Shown: positions 1 through 6,564 of the stretch, in pieces
Numbering within the stretch: position 1 is the stretch's first letter
Layout of the letters: each line of letters begins with the position of its first letter
Assembly (NCBI GenBank): GCA_020434605.1
Contig: JAGRAL010000080.1
Span: forward strand, 1 to 13,438
Reading direction: 5' to 3'
Origin: Bdellovibrionales bacterium
GTDB lineage: Bacteria; Bdellovibrionota; Bdellovibrionia; Bdellovibrionales; UBA840
Length of the DNA stretch: 13,438 nucleotides
Notes under the pieces: generated by a model
Seen by the model: only the letters and a program-made list of their open reading frames with translations
What the model was told of the DNA's origin: nothing
Databases searched by the model: none
Program-made: the position numbers and the translations under genes

Positions 1-843
1 ATGGCAACAGAAGTAAAACGACACCTTATCTCGATTGAAGCCGAAAAAAACATTAGTGTTTCGCAAATATTTATTAGCGGCGGAACCTCAAAGATCATGA
101 ACTTGTGCCAGCACCTTACGCAATGCTTTGTGATCCCTGTAAACTTGATCGAATTTGATGAGAGACTAAACACTTCGCTTCCACAGGTTCCTAAAGAGAA
201 GTTTCACAATGCGTTGATTTCTGTGGGTCTAGCCATCGAAGGCCTTAGACCAAACAAGAACCCACCGATTCAATTTAGAAAATTAGAACTAGCAAAACAA
301 AGTCAGGCCCTACATATTTTTATGGAAAAATGGGGTTACACTTTAAAAACTATGTCTGCTCTACTTGCGATATTCTTTGTCTACACTTTTACAAAGAGTA
401 TCATCACGGACCAAATGCAAATGTATTCTACTCAAAAACTTAAGTCACAAGCAAACAAGATTGGACTTAAAGGGCGTGAAGCAACAACAAACGCCATTCA
501 AAGATATATTCGCTCACAACGAAATGATTTAAAAGCTAAAGAAATCATCGCTGATTTACAAAAAATCAACTCACCTCTTGATATCATGCTTAGCTTAAGT
601 AAAATCGCACCATCAGCGAATAATATTACATTAGATGTTAAAAAGTTTACTCTAAAAGAGAATGTTTTAAAAATTGAAGGCCATACTGATAATCAACAGC
701 AATTAAACCTATTAAAGTCTTCTCTTTCATCCTTAAACAGCGGCAAGACTTTGCAGTCAGCTCCTTTCTCAATAGCAAGAGAAGCTAATAAGCAGATTTT
801 TTCGTATGAGCTAAAGGTAAAGCGTAACGTAGGAGAGCTATAA
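1..843 (+). CDS. gspL: Type II secretion GspL/PilM-like protein, C-terminal part (5' end outside the window)
   Basis: GspL is the cytoplasmic and inner-membrane platform protein of type II secretion. It links the GspE ATPase to GspM. The visible 280 residues hold the end of an actin-like fold (residues 1-90, with the ISGGTSK turn at 25-31 typical of the last nucleotide-side loop in PilM/GspL), then a GLRP...FR stretch, one membrane helix at about 111-131, and a periplasmic part at about 132-280 with a helical then beta ferredoxin-like pattern. A whole GspL is about 400-500 residues, so the first Met is probably internal and the gene begins upstream of base 1. The TAA stop shares one base with the gspM ATG. 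Family identity rests on the fold pattern plus gene order with gspM and gspN. A PilM/PilN fusion-like protein is the main alternative. Confidence 0.75.
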   Translation: MATEVKRHLISIEAEKNISVSQIFISGGTSKIMNLCQHLTQCFVIPVNLIEFDERLNTSLPQVPKEKFHNALISVGLAIEGLRPNKNPPIQFRKLELAKQSQALHIFMEKWGYTLKTMSALLAIFFVYTFTKSIITDQMQMYSTQKLKSQANKIGLKGREATTNAIQRYIRSQRNDLKAKEIIADLQKINSPLDIMLSLSKIAPSANNITLDVKKFTLKENVLKIEGHTDNQQQLNLLKSSLSSLNSGKTLQSAPFSIAREANKQIFSYELKVKRNVGEL

Positions 844-1469
844 TGCGTTTTGAAGAATTAAAAGAACAAACTATAGAATCTGCAAAGTTTTATATTGAAA
901 AAATCAAAGAAAACCCAGCTTTCATACAAGCACAAGAGAAGTACGAAGAGTTAAGTCCTAATGTTCAAAAAGTAATTAAATACGGCGCTGCTTTCTTTTT
1001 TATTTACTTTGTTTTTAGCTTTCCTATTTCATGGAACAACCAAGCTAATGAAAATTTAGCAAAATATCAAAAAAACCGTGGTTTGATTGAAGACTTATTA
1101 AATATTCAATCTGAAATAAAAAATGCTCCTAATGTTAGGACACAAGTCGATGGTTCTCAACTTCAGGTACAAGCCAACGATTTAATCGAAAAATCGGGCC
1201 TTGCTAAAGAACAAGTAACCTCGACAAGCGTTGTAACTAGTGCACAAAGAAAATTTACATTTATTCCAGAAGAAATCAATTATGTGGGCGTTCAAGTTGT
1301 ACTTAGCAAACTAAACCTAACTCAGGTATTAGACATAGGCACGAAGTTACAGAATGTTAATGATGCTAAATTGATCGAGTTAAGTATGGCTGCAAATAAA
1401 GACGATAACCATTACTATGATGTCACTTATTTAGTGGCTAGCTTTACAGGATCTAGTAACAATGAATAA
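843..1469 (+). CDS. gspM: Type II secretion system protein GspM-like
   Basis: This is probably GspM, the bitopic inner-membrane partner of GspL in the T2SS assembly platform. The protein has 208 residues: a cytoplasmic N-terminal helix-rich segment (1-43), one membrane helix (about 44-64, aromatic-rich), a coiled segment (65-100) and a periplasmic domain with alternating strands and helices that fits the GspM ferredoxin-like fold. Its length is near the usual 160-200. The start is supported by AGGAG at 831-835, seven bases upstream, and by the TAATG overlap with the preceding gene. The 3' end overlaps gspN by 8 bases, so the two are translationally coupled. GspM sequences diverge strongly. 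The call comes from topology and position between gspL and gspN, not from conserved residues. Confidence 0.7.
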   Translation: MRFEELKEQTIESAKFYIEKIKENPAFIQAQEKYEELSPNVQKVIKYGAAFFFIYFVFSFPISWNNQANENLAKYQKNRGLIEDLLNIQSEIKNAPNVRTQVDGSQLQVQANDLIEKSGLAKEQVTSTSVVTSAQRKFTFIPEEINYVGVQVVLSKLNLTQVLDIGTKLQNVNDAKLIELSMAANKDDNHYYDVTYLVASFTGSSNNE

Positions 1470-2412
1470 AGAGCAGTTAAAGAAATATTTGGGCATATTT
1501 TTAAAAATAGTACTTCCCTGCTTTATTGTGTTTTCTTTTCTATTATTTCCAATCAATGATTTAAGTGGAATTATTAGCCAAAAAATTTCTCAAGCCACTC
1601 AGAATCAACTTTCTCTTGAATTCTCAAAAATCCATCTTAACTTTTTACCTAAGCCCGCCCTTGAATTAGAGAAAGTAAGCTTATCGACTCCTCAGTTTTC
1701 AACTATCAAAATGGCAAGTCTGCAGATCGCGCCTTCCATTTTAGGGTTAATCACTTTAAAGCCTGGTGTTACTTTATACGGCGAAGATGTCTTTGGTGGA
1801 AACTTGGATTTTAGCCTGCGCTCTGGTGGTTCTAACGGCAAATCCGGAACAAAACAGGTTGTACAGGCATCTGCCCAAAACATTGCCCTTGATGAAGTCC
1901 TAACTTTTTTAAATCTAGGTATTAAAGGTAGCGGAAACTTACAGCTAAACCTTGATTCTAACTTAGATCCTGCTGGAACTGATACTGAAGCTGAAGTTAA
2001 GTTAGACTCTAGAGATATTAACCTTCCTGAAAACAACATCCCTACACAAATTGGAGCTGTTACCTTACCGCCAGCGAAGATCAGTATTTTACAACTAGAA
2101 GGAAACCTTAAAAAAAATAAGTTTAAGATTAGCCGTGGTAGTATTGGTAAAGATGGCGACACTATCATTGGTAGCATCGAGGGGACCATTGATATGCGAG
2201 TAGCCGCTGGCCCACAAGGTCCTCAGATTGTCCCAACCGGCTACGACTTGATTTTACGCCTACGTCTTAAAAATAACTTTTTAGATGCTTTTGCACTCAA
2301 GCCAGTCATCGAAAATTATAGAACCTCACAGACTGGCAGTGAATCAGTTTTTAACTTATCCCTAAGTGCATCAAGCATGAGATCTCCCCCTACTATTACT
2401 AAGATCCAATAG
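1462..2412 (+). CDS. gspN: Type II secretion system protein GspN
   Basis: GspN is an accessory inner-membrane-anchored T2SS protein with a large periplasmic AsmA-like beta domain; its exact role is not settled. The 316-residue product has a short basic N-terminus, one hydrophobic helix at about 9-30, then a long beta-rich region. The segment LSLEFSKIHLNFLP followed by a hydrophobic LSTP..FSTIKMASLQIAPS pattern is typical of AsmA/GspN-type repeats. The C-terminal half contains the glycine-rich IIGSIEGTIDM strand pattern. The length fits the family. The ATG lies inside the end of gspM, with a modest AGGA at 1448-1451. It is the last gene of the visible T2SS unit and is followed by a hairpin and T-run. 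Confidence 0.75.
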   Translation: MNKEQLKKYLGIFLKIVLPCFIVFSFLLFPINDLSGIISQKISQATQNQLSLEFSKIHLNFLPKPALELEKVSLSTPQFSTIKMASLQIAPSILGLITLKPGVTLYGEDVFGGNLDFSLRSGGSNGKSGTKQVVQASAQNIALDEVLTFLNLGIKGSGNLQLNLDSNLDPAGTDTEAEVKLDSRDINLPENNIPTQIGAVTLPPAKISILQLEGNLKKNKFKISRGSIGKDGDTIIGSIEGTIDMRVAAGPQGPQIVPTGYDLILRLRLKNNFLDAFALKPVIENYRTSQTGSESVFNLSLSASSMRSPPTITKIQ

Positions 2413-2416
2413 ACGC

Positions 2417-2471
2417 CTGGCACTCTAGAATGATTTTCAGATTAAGTCATTGGTGCCAGAAGAAATTTTTT
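2417..2471 (+). terminator. Probable intrinsic terminator after gspN
   Basis: CTGGCAC (2417-2423) pairs with GTGCCAG (2453-2459). Inside it AATGA (2429-2433) can pair with TCATT (2447-2451). Six T residues follow at 2466-2471. The stem sits five bases after the gspN stop codon. The T-run is six bases from the stem, further than ideal, so termination may be partial. Confidence 0.5.
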
Positions 2472-2542
2472 CACGTCTCTTAGTTTTCCCTCTCTATACT
2501 ATCAAAAGCTGCTATTAATTTCTCCGTAAGGGGAATTCATTT

Positions 2543-3100
2543 ATGAAAATTATTTTTATCAGTCTTTTAGTTTTATTAGTGTCTGGTACTTCCTATGCAG
2601 ATACGGTTTTAAAAAATTGCTATAGCTCTACTTCAAGTGTTTACTTCGTTCACTCACTAGAAGCCATGGCACAAGAAAAGGAAACTCCTGTTTTACTTTT
2701 AAATGAAGCCAAAGAGGTAGTTGGTGTTATGTCGGTTTCTCCAAATAGAGATGAGAAGTATCCTCACAAAGCCGCTAGTGTTGTTGTAAATAAGGTTGAA
2801 TTATGTGCAAGTTTACAAGTAAGCGATTTTTACTACGCAGATGATGATTTACTGGATTGGGCAAGCATGGATAGCATATCAATTACCCAGGATGAAGGGC
2901 TTTTACAGCTTAAGGTGAGCGTTGTAGAGAAAAACAAATATGCCACACTAATGAAGGCTACATTCAATGCATATGATGTGTTCAGTGAAGAAGATGAGGT
3001 AGCCGCTGGAGCTGGCCAGCCAGGCTTTATCGAGGACTGGGGATTACCTAAAGGAAGTGGGGAATTTTATTTTTACATGCCTTCTCAGTGGTCTAAGTAA
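2543..3100 (+). CDS. Secreted hypothetical protein, 185 aa
   Basis: I do not recognise a family. Residues 1-19 form a clear Sec signal peptide: a Lys, a run of hydrophobic residues, then a TSYA cleavage site before Asp20. The mature part is about 166 residues, mixed alpha/beta in appearance and strongly acidic in places. It has only two cysteines (26 and 88), which could pair in the periplasm. A YYADDDLLDW segment and a C-terminal GEFYFYMPSQW stretch are its most distinctive parts. The start has a good ribosome site, AAGGGGA at 2528-2534, eight bases before the ATG. The gene stands alone between a terminator-like hairpin after gspN and another stem-loop at 3127-3172. A TATACT at 2495-2500 could be a -10 element but has no convincing -35. 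Confidence 0.8.
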   Translation: MKIIFISLLVLLVSGTSYADTVLKNCYSSTSSVYFVHSLEAMAQEKETPVLLLNEAKEVVGVMSVSPNRDEKYPHKAASVVVNKVELCASLQVSDFYYADDDLLDWASMDSISITQDEGLLQLKVSVVEKNKYATLMKATFNAYDVFSEEDEVAAGAGQPGFIEDWGLPKGSGEFYFYMPSQWSK

Positions 3101-3126
3101 ATATCGACTTAAGAAGCATTGCTCCA

Positions 3127-3172
3127 AGGGCTAAATTCTAAAACACTGAAAAACCCTGTGTTTTCAAGCCCT
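3127..3172. repeat. Stem-loop downstream of the 185-aa secreted protein gene
   Basis: Outer arms AGGGCT (3127-3132) and AGCCCT (3167-3172) pair perfectly. Inner arms AAAACAC (3140-3146) and GTGTTTT (3158-3164) pair perfectly around an 11-base loop. The internal loop is uneven (7 and 2 bases). No T-run follows, so this is not a standard terminator. It could stabilise the 3' end of the upstream mRNA or act as a weak terminator. Confidence 0.45.
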
Positions 3173-3228
3173 ACTCTTACGTCGAACTTGATCTATAATA
3201 CTTCAGATAATTTTCTAACAAAACCCAT

Positions 3229-3253
3229 TGACCATAGCGAAGTCCTAAGGTCA
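3229..3253. promoter_or_regulatory. Dyad in the ssb leader (operator or leader hairpin candidate)
   Basis: TGACCATA (3229-3236) and TAAGGTCA (3246-3253) form an inverted repeat with seven of eight positions complementary and a 9-base spacer. The left arm overlaps a TTGACC (3228-3233) that is 17 bases from a weak TCATAT. A TATAAT further up (3194-3199) would instead put the dyad inside the transcript. It lies about 30 bases before the ssb start codon. Confidence 0.4.
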
Positions 3254-3281
3254 TATCTAAACCTTCACAGGGGAGATATGT

Positions 3282-3713
3282 ATGTCTGGAGTTAATAAAG
3301 TCATTATAATTGGTCGTTTAGGAAATGACCCTGAATTAAAGCAAACAACTAGCGGACAAAGTGTTTGCACTTTGAGCATCGCAACGAGTGAAGCTTGGAA
3401 AGATCAAAATGGTCAAAGACAAGAGCGCACTGAATGGCACAGAGTTGTTGTTTGGGGTAAATCTGGTGAAAATTGCGCAAAATATTTAAGCAAAGGCCGC
3501 CAAGCTTATGTAGAAGGTCGTCTACAAACTAGATCTTGGGAAGATCAAAGTGGTCAAAAAAAGTACTCTACTGAAATCGTAGCTACAACTGTTCAATTTT
3601 TAGGTGGTGGTGCAGGAGCTTCTGACTCTCATAGCACAGGTTCTGGAAACAATAGCAACCATGACTTCACACCTGAGCCTTTTTTTGATGCAAACGAAGA
3701 AGTACCTTTTTAA
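3282..3713 (+). CDS. ssb: Single-stranded DNA-binding protein SSB
   Basis: SSB coats single-stranded DNA during replication, recombination and repair, and recruits partners through its C-terminal tip. The 143-residue protein begins with the classic MSGVNKVIIIGRLGNDPELK strand and carries the OB fold to about residue 107, including the TEWHRVVVWGK and KGRQAYVEGRLQTRSWED signatures. A short Gly/Ser/Asn linker (about 108-128) is followed by an acidic tip ending NEEVPF, equivalent to the DDDIPF tip of E. coli. It is somewhat shorter than E. coli SSB because the linker is short. The start is fixed by AGGGGAGA at 3269-3276. An out-of-frame ATG at 3278-3280 should be ignored. The gene is monocistronic, with a strong terminator behind it. 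The C-terminal tip suggests it can interact with SSB-partner proteins in the usual way. Confidence 0.97.
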   Translation: MSGVNKVIIIGRLGNDPELKQTTSGQSVCTLSIATSEAWKDQNGQRQERTEWHRVVVWGKSGENCAKYLSKGRQAYVEGRLQTRSWEDQSGQKKYSTEIVATTVQFLGGGAGASDSHSTGSGNNSNHDFTPEPFFDANEEVPF

Positions 3714-3743
3714 ATTTAAATCTAAAAAATTAAGCATTTCTGA

Positions 3744-3768
3744 GGGGACGATTCGTCCCCTTTTTTTT
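3744..3768 (+). terminator. Strong intrinsic terminator of ssb
   Basis: GGGGAC (3744-3749) and GTCCCC (3755-3760) pair around a GATTC loop (the two inner bases on each side can also pair). Eight T residues follow immediately at 3761-3768. This is a textbook rho-independent terminator about 30 bases after the ssb stop. Confidence 0.93.
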
Positions 3769-3824
3769 AATTCAGTTCCCTAAAGACACCACCCAAAGAT
3801 CGATAGACCACTAAAAGTCATTTG

Positions 3825-3837
3825 GACTGGTACAGTC
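3825..3837. promoter_or_regulatory. Small dyad next to the -35 of the Cys/Pro-rich protein gene
   Basis: GACTG (3825-3829), GTA, CAGTC (3833-3837) is a perfect 5-3-5 dyad. It ends one base before the proposed -35 at 3839-3844. The left arm could alternatively pair with AGTC at 3816-3819. The position suits an activator or repressor site, but no known motif is recognised. Confidence 0.3.
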
Positions 3838-3838
3838 T

Positions 3839-3866
3839 TTGCCCCTACTTATGCTGCAAGTATAAT
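3839..3866 (+). promoter_or_regulatory. Sigma70-like promoter for the Cys/Pro-rich secreted protein
   Basis: TTGCCC (3839-3844), a 16-base spacer and a perfect TATAAT (3861-3866). Transcription would start near 3873, giving a leader of about 20 bases that contains the strong AGGGGGG ribosome site at 3881-3887. Confidence 0.6.
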
Positions 3867-3893
3867 TTTGCAACCACTAAAGGGGGGTTATAA

Positions 3894-5615
3894 ATGAACC
3901 AATTAATCAGGCGATGTATGTTCAGCCTGTGTGTCCTGTGGACAGGTGCTGCCCTAGCACAAGTCCCGGCAAACAGTGCTGACAAAACAACATCACCCAT
4001 AGTCGTCGATGAGGCGCAACTATTAGTTAAGTATGGTGAGTACGATGAAATCGAGCTTACCTTAGATGCAAACACCAATAACAAACCAGTAAAATGGTCC
4101 GTTACAGCTGGCAGCCTTCCAGAAGGATTAACCTTAGAAGACTCTAATACAAAAACAGCTTTTCTATACGGCACCTCTATGTTCACTGACCAATGGTGTT
4201 TTTTATTATCAGCGCAGGTAGAGAACAATATTTACAATCGTGAGCTTTGTGTATCTAGCGATGATAATGACGAAATGATATATCCAAAGTTTAAAACGAA
4301 GAGTCTATTAAAGTACGCTATTAAAAAGCAATTATATGAAGCAAAGATCGAGACAGATTCAGATGTACCTTTAGTATACACTGAGTTAATTAGCTCAACG
4401 ATCCCTGCTGATGCTGGCGTTAAAGTAGAAATCTCTGACGACTATGAAACAATTAGACTTAGAGGTCGTTTTCAAACTGCCGGTCTTCATTTACTAGCTC
4501 TGCGCTTAGTAGACCAAGACGGTTATGAAAACTTCCAACAATTCAGAGTTAATATTTTTGACGAAGAACCACAAAACCAATGTCCTCCAGGATATTACTA
4601 TGATGAAACTCTTGGTTACTGTGTGCAGGACCGTGCGGATGCATGTCCTTCAGATACTTATTACGACCCAGACAGAAATATCTGTGTTCAGTATCCACAA
4701 GCACCTCCAAGCGTTTACTGCGGTATCGACTCTTACTACGATCACTTTTTATCTCGTTGCGTTCGTATAGGATACCCACGTTGTCCGCTAAATTCTTACT
4801 TTGACAGTTATTACAATCAGTGTGTGCGCTACTCATACTCTTGCCCATCTGGTTTTAATTACAACTGGTCATCTCGCAGATGTGAGTACATCTACAGAAG
4901 AACTTGCCCATCTGGTTTTGACTATGATTACGCAAGAGACACATGTGTGCGCCAACACAGATATTGTTCAAGTGGACAATCTTGGAATCCACGCACGGAT
5001 CGTTGTGAGTGGAACTCTAACTACAGAAGCTGCAGAAGCGGAGAGTACTACAGTCCACAAACAAGAAGATGTGAACCTAGCCGTGTACAATGTCGTCCTC
5101 ATGAGTACGACAATGGAAATAGATGTTTACCTCGTTTACCAGACAACAGACGTTGTGGCACAGGAGAGACTTATTCTCCATCGTTAGGTAGATGTATTCC
5201 ACACAGACAACCACCTCGTGTTGATCCACCTCGTAGACCTCTACCTCCGCGTGTAAACCCACCGGATCGTAGACCTCCTCCGCATGGTAGACCTCCAAGA
5301 GTAGAGCCACCTCCGCATAGACCACCTCCATCTCGTCCACCACGTGTTGATCCACCACCTCGTCAAGACCCACCGTCAAGACCACCGCGCCAAGATCCGC
5401 CTAAGCCACCTCGTCAGGATCCACCTACGAAACCGCCTAGACAAGATCCGCCAACGAAACCACCACGTGTTGATCCACCGCCACGTCAAGACCCACCGTC
5501 AAGACCGCCGCGCGTAGATCCACCGTCAAGACCACCGCGTGCTGAACCGCCAAGCAGAGATGATAGCGGACGCGGAGGAGGAGGAGGCAGATGTCGAGAC
5601 AGACGTAACTGCTAA
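3894..5615 (+). CDS. Secreted modular protein: Ig-like segments, ten C-x12-C modules, Pro/Arg tail
   Basis: I recognise no named family. Residues 1-22 are a signal peptide (basic start, hydrophobic core, ALA cleavage before Gln23). Residues 36-125 look like a putative-Ig (He_PIG-type) domain, with WSVTAGSLPEGLTL and a later LYG strand; 130-224 may be a second, with a LRGRF..AG strand pair. Residues 230-434 hold ten modules with paired cysteines (230/243, 251/264, 276/289, 297/310, 317/330, 338/351, 358/371, 380/393, 400/411, 421/434). Nine are exactly C-x12-C, with consensus C-P-S-G-x-x-Y/F-D near the first cysteine and R-x-C-V/E at the second. Residues 436-555 are a Pro/Arg tail built on PPRQDPP/PPRVDPP units, ending in RGGGGG and a C-x5-C. 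The start is fixed by AGGGGGG at 3881-3887. The design fits an exported surface, adhesive or wall-binding protein; that role is inference. Confidence 0.88.
   Translation: MNQLIRRCMFSLCVLWTGAALAQVPANSADKTTSPIVVDEAQLLVKYGEYDEIELTLDANTNNKPVKWSVTAGSLPEGLTLEDSNTKTAFLYGTSMFTDQWCFLLSAQVENNIYNRELCVSSDDNDEMIYPKFKTKSLLKYAIKKQLYEAKIETDSDVPLVYTELISSTIPADAGVKVEISDDYETIRLRGRFQTAGLHLLALRLVDQDGYENFQQFRVNIFDEEPQNQCPPGYYYDETLGYCVQDRADACPSDTYYDPDRNICVQYPQAPPSVYCGIDSYYDHFLSRCVRIGYPRCPLNSYFDSYYNQCVRYSYSCPSGFNYNWSSRRCEYIYRRTCPSGFDYDYARDTCVRQHRYCSSGQSWNPRTDRCEWNSNYRSCRSGEYYSPQTRRCEPSRVQCRPHEYDNGNRCLPRLPDNRRCGTGETYSPSLGRCIPHRQPPRVDPPRRPLPPRVNPPDRRPPPHGRPPRVEPPPHRPPPSRPPRVDPPPRQDPPSRPPRQDPPKPPRQDPPTKPPRQDPPTKPPRVDPPPRQDPPSRPPRVDPPSRPPRAEPPSRDDSGRGGGGGRCRDRRNC
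5337..5513 (+). repeat. Internal duplication in the Pro/Arg tail
   Basis: A 54-base unit at 5337-5390 recurs at 5460-5513, offset by 123 bases (41 codons). The copies differ at about three bases, all in third codon positions, and both encode PPRVDPPPRQDPPSRPPR. Between them are shorter PPRQDPPTK units with a 27-base period. The repeats are in frame and part of the coding sequence. Confidence 0.8.
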
Positions 5616-5632
5616 ATCACAGAATCAAAAAC

Positions 5633-5669
5633 AAAAAGAGGAGCTATTAAGCTCCTCTTTTTTATTTTT
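5633..5669. terminator. Bidirectional intrinsic terminator between convergent genes
   Basis: GAGGAGCT (5638-5645), loop ATTA, AGCTCCTC (5650-5657). An A5 run precedes it (5633-5637), and T6 (5658-5663) and T5 (5665-5669) follow it. Read on the plus strand it ends the gene stopping at 5615. Read on the minus strand it ends the gene stopping at 5686. Confidence 0.92.
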
Positions 5670-5685
5670 GAATCAATCTAAAAAA

Positions 5686-6399
5686 TTATTCTTTAGTAAT
5701 AATAGTATTTACAGATTTTCCATCCATAGTTCTAACATGTAAAAGTAATTTCCCGGATGAAAATGAATCTAAATTGATTTCTGTTGTGTATGTAACAGGT
5801 GTCATTTTCATTGGGCAAAAATCAGAAACTTTTTTCATAATTGGTAATATAGAAATTGTATCCTTAGTGTTACTTATGGTTTCAAAGTGGTCTAAGTCTA
5901 GACATGGGCTGTAGCGCATCCCTTTTACTTTAAATCTGTTAGTATCTGAAAGCTGCTCAATATAAAGAACATCTAAATAGGTGTAATTATCAATTAAAGA
6001 ATTGTCGGTTTCTTCTACCTGTAAACTTCCTTTCACTTCATAAGGTGTATTTTTGTTTACAAGCACAGTATAGGTCCCTGCCTTTAATAAGCCAATGCTT
6101 ACTACATCTTTAAATGGCACTAGCATAGTAGCACAATATGTATCTGTACTTTCCTTGTCCTTTTTTTCAATTGCATCAATAGAAATATCAATTATATCAC
6201 CTTCAACTTGTACTTTCGTTGTATTTCTAGAAAAGCAGCTAGAAGAAAAGTTTCCTGTTACTACTACTTCAACAGAATCATTGTTATCAAATCCTTTAGG
6301 AACAAAAATATGATCCGTTGGAGCTACGACCACTGATGGATCAGCAAATGCAGTCTGCACACATAAAATAAATGGAATTACGAATACTTTAAATGACAT
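5686..6399 (-). CDS. Secreted protein with two cysteine-paired beta domains, 237 aa
   Basis: No named family is recognised. Residues 1-19 are a signal peptide (Lys4, hydrophobic core, TAFA before Asp20). The rest looks like two copies of one beta-sandwich unit. Copy one has V-T-G-x3-S-x-C55, then C89 with LVPF and L-x-A-G-T-Y-T-V-L-V-N. Copy two has V-K-G-x3-Y-S-P-C166, then C195 and a L-x-S-F-S-S-G-K-L-L-L-H-V strand. Each pair of cysteines would form one disulfide after export. A pattern of this kind (C..PF..L..L.AGTYTV.VN) recurs in small bacterial secreted proteins and lipoproteins, but I cannot name the domain. The start has AAGGGGG five bases upstream. It converges on the modular Cys/Pro protein gene and shares its terminator. 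Confidence 0.85.
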   Translation of the reverse strand: MSFKVFVIPFILCVQTAFADPSVVVAPTDHIFVPKGFDNNDSVEVVVTGNFSSSCFSRNTTKVQVEGDIIDISIDAIEKKDKESTDTYCATMLVPFKDVVSIGLLKAGTYTVLVNKNTPYEVKGSLQVEETDNSLIDNYTYLDVLYIEQLSDTNRFKVKGMRYSPCLDLDHFETISNTKDTISILPIMKKVSDFCPMKMTPVTYTTEINLDSFSSGKLLLHVRTMDGKSVNTIITKE

Positions 6400-6416
6400 A
6401 AAACCCCCTTGGTTTT
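6400..6416 (-). promoter_or_regulatory. Hairpin that presents the ribosome site of the 237-aa secreted protein
   Basis: On the coding (minus) strand AAAACC, AAGGG, GGTTTT directly precedes the ATG. The six-base arms (6400-6405 and 6411-6416 on the plus strand) are perfectly complementary, so the AAGGGGG ribosome site lies in the loop and the 3' arm. The stem is AU-rich and only modestly stable. Confidence 0.35.
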
Positions 6417-6564
6417 GTTTACCTGACTATGCTTCTAAAAAAACAATAGAAACATGATCCAAATCACCTTTGCGGTTTATTTATCAAATTTTTAGAGGGT
6501 CTAAGTCAACGTGAGCAAGCAATAGTTAGGCAACCTAGAAATTGTTGGGTAAAAATATGGCAAT

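Noticed and set aside
1692..2189. 165-codon open frame on the minus strand inside gspN
   Set aside because: It is fully within a better supported gene, has no ribosome site, and its Pro/Leu/Ser-rich composition is typical of antisense frames.
3194..3199. TATAAT upstream of ssb as its promoter
   Set aside because: A good -10 but no -35 at 16-18 bases. Left as a possibility in the dyad entry and not listed as a promoter.
4525..5385. Several open frames of 80-130 codons on both strands within the Cys/Pro-rich gene
   Set aside because: They follow from the repetitive, codon-biased sequence of the real gene (for example Val/Glu/Tyr-rich antisense of the Pro/Arg tail) and lack start signals.
5200..5560. 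CRISPR-like short repeats
   Set aside because: The repeats are in frame, vary at third codon positions, have no uniform spacers and encode the Pro/Arg tail.
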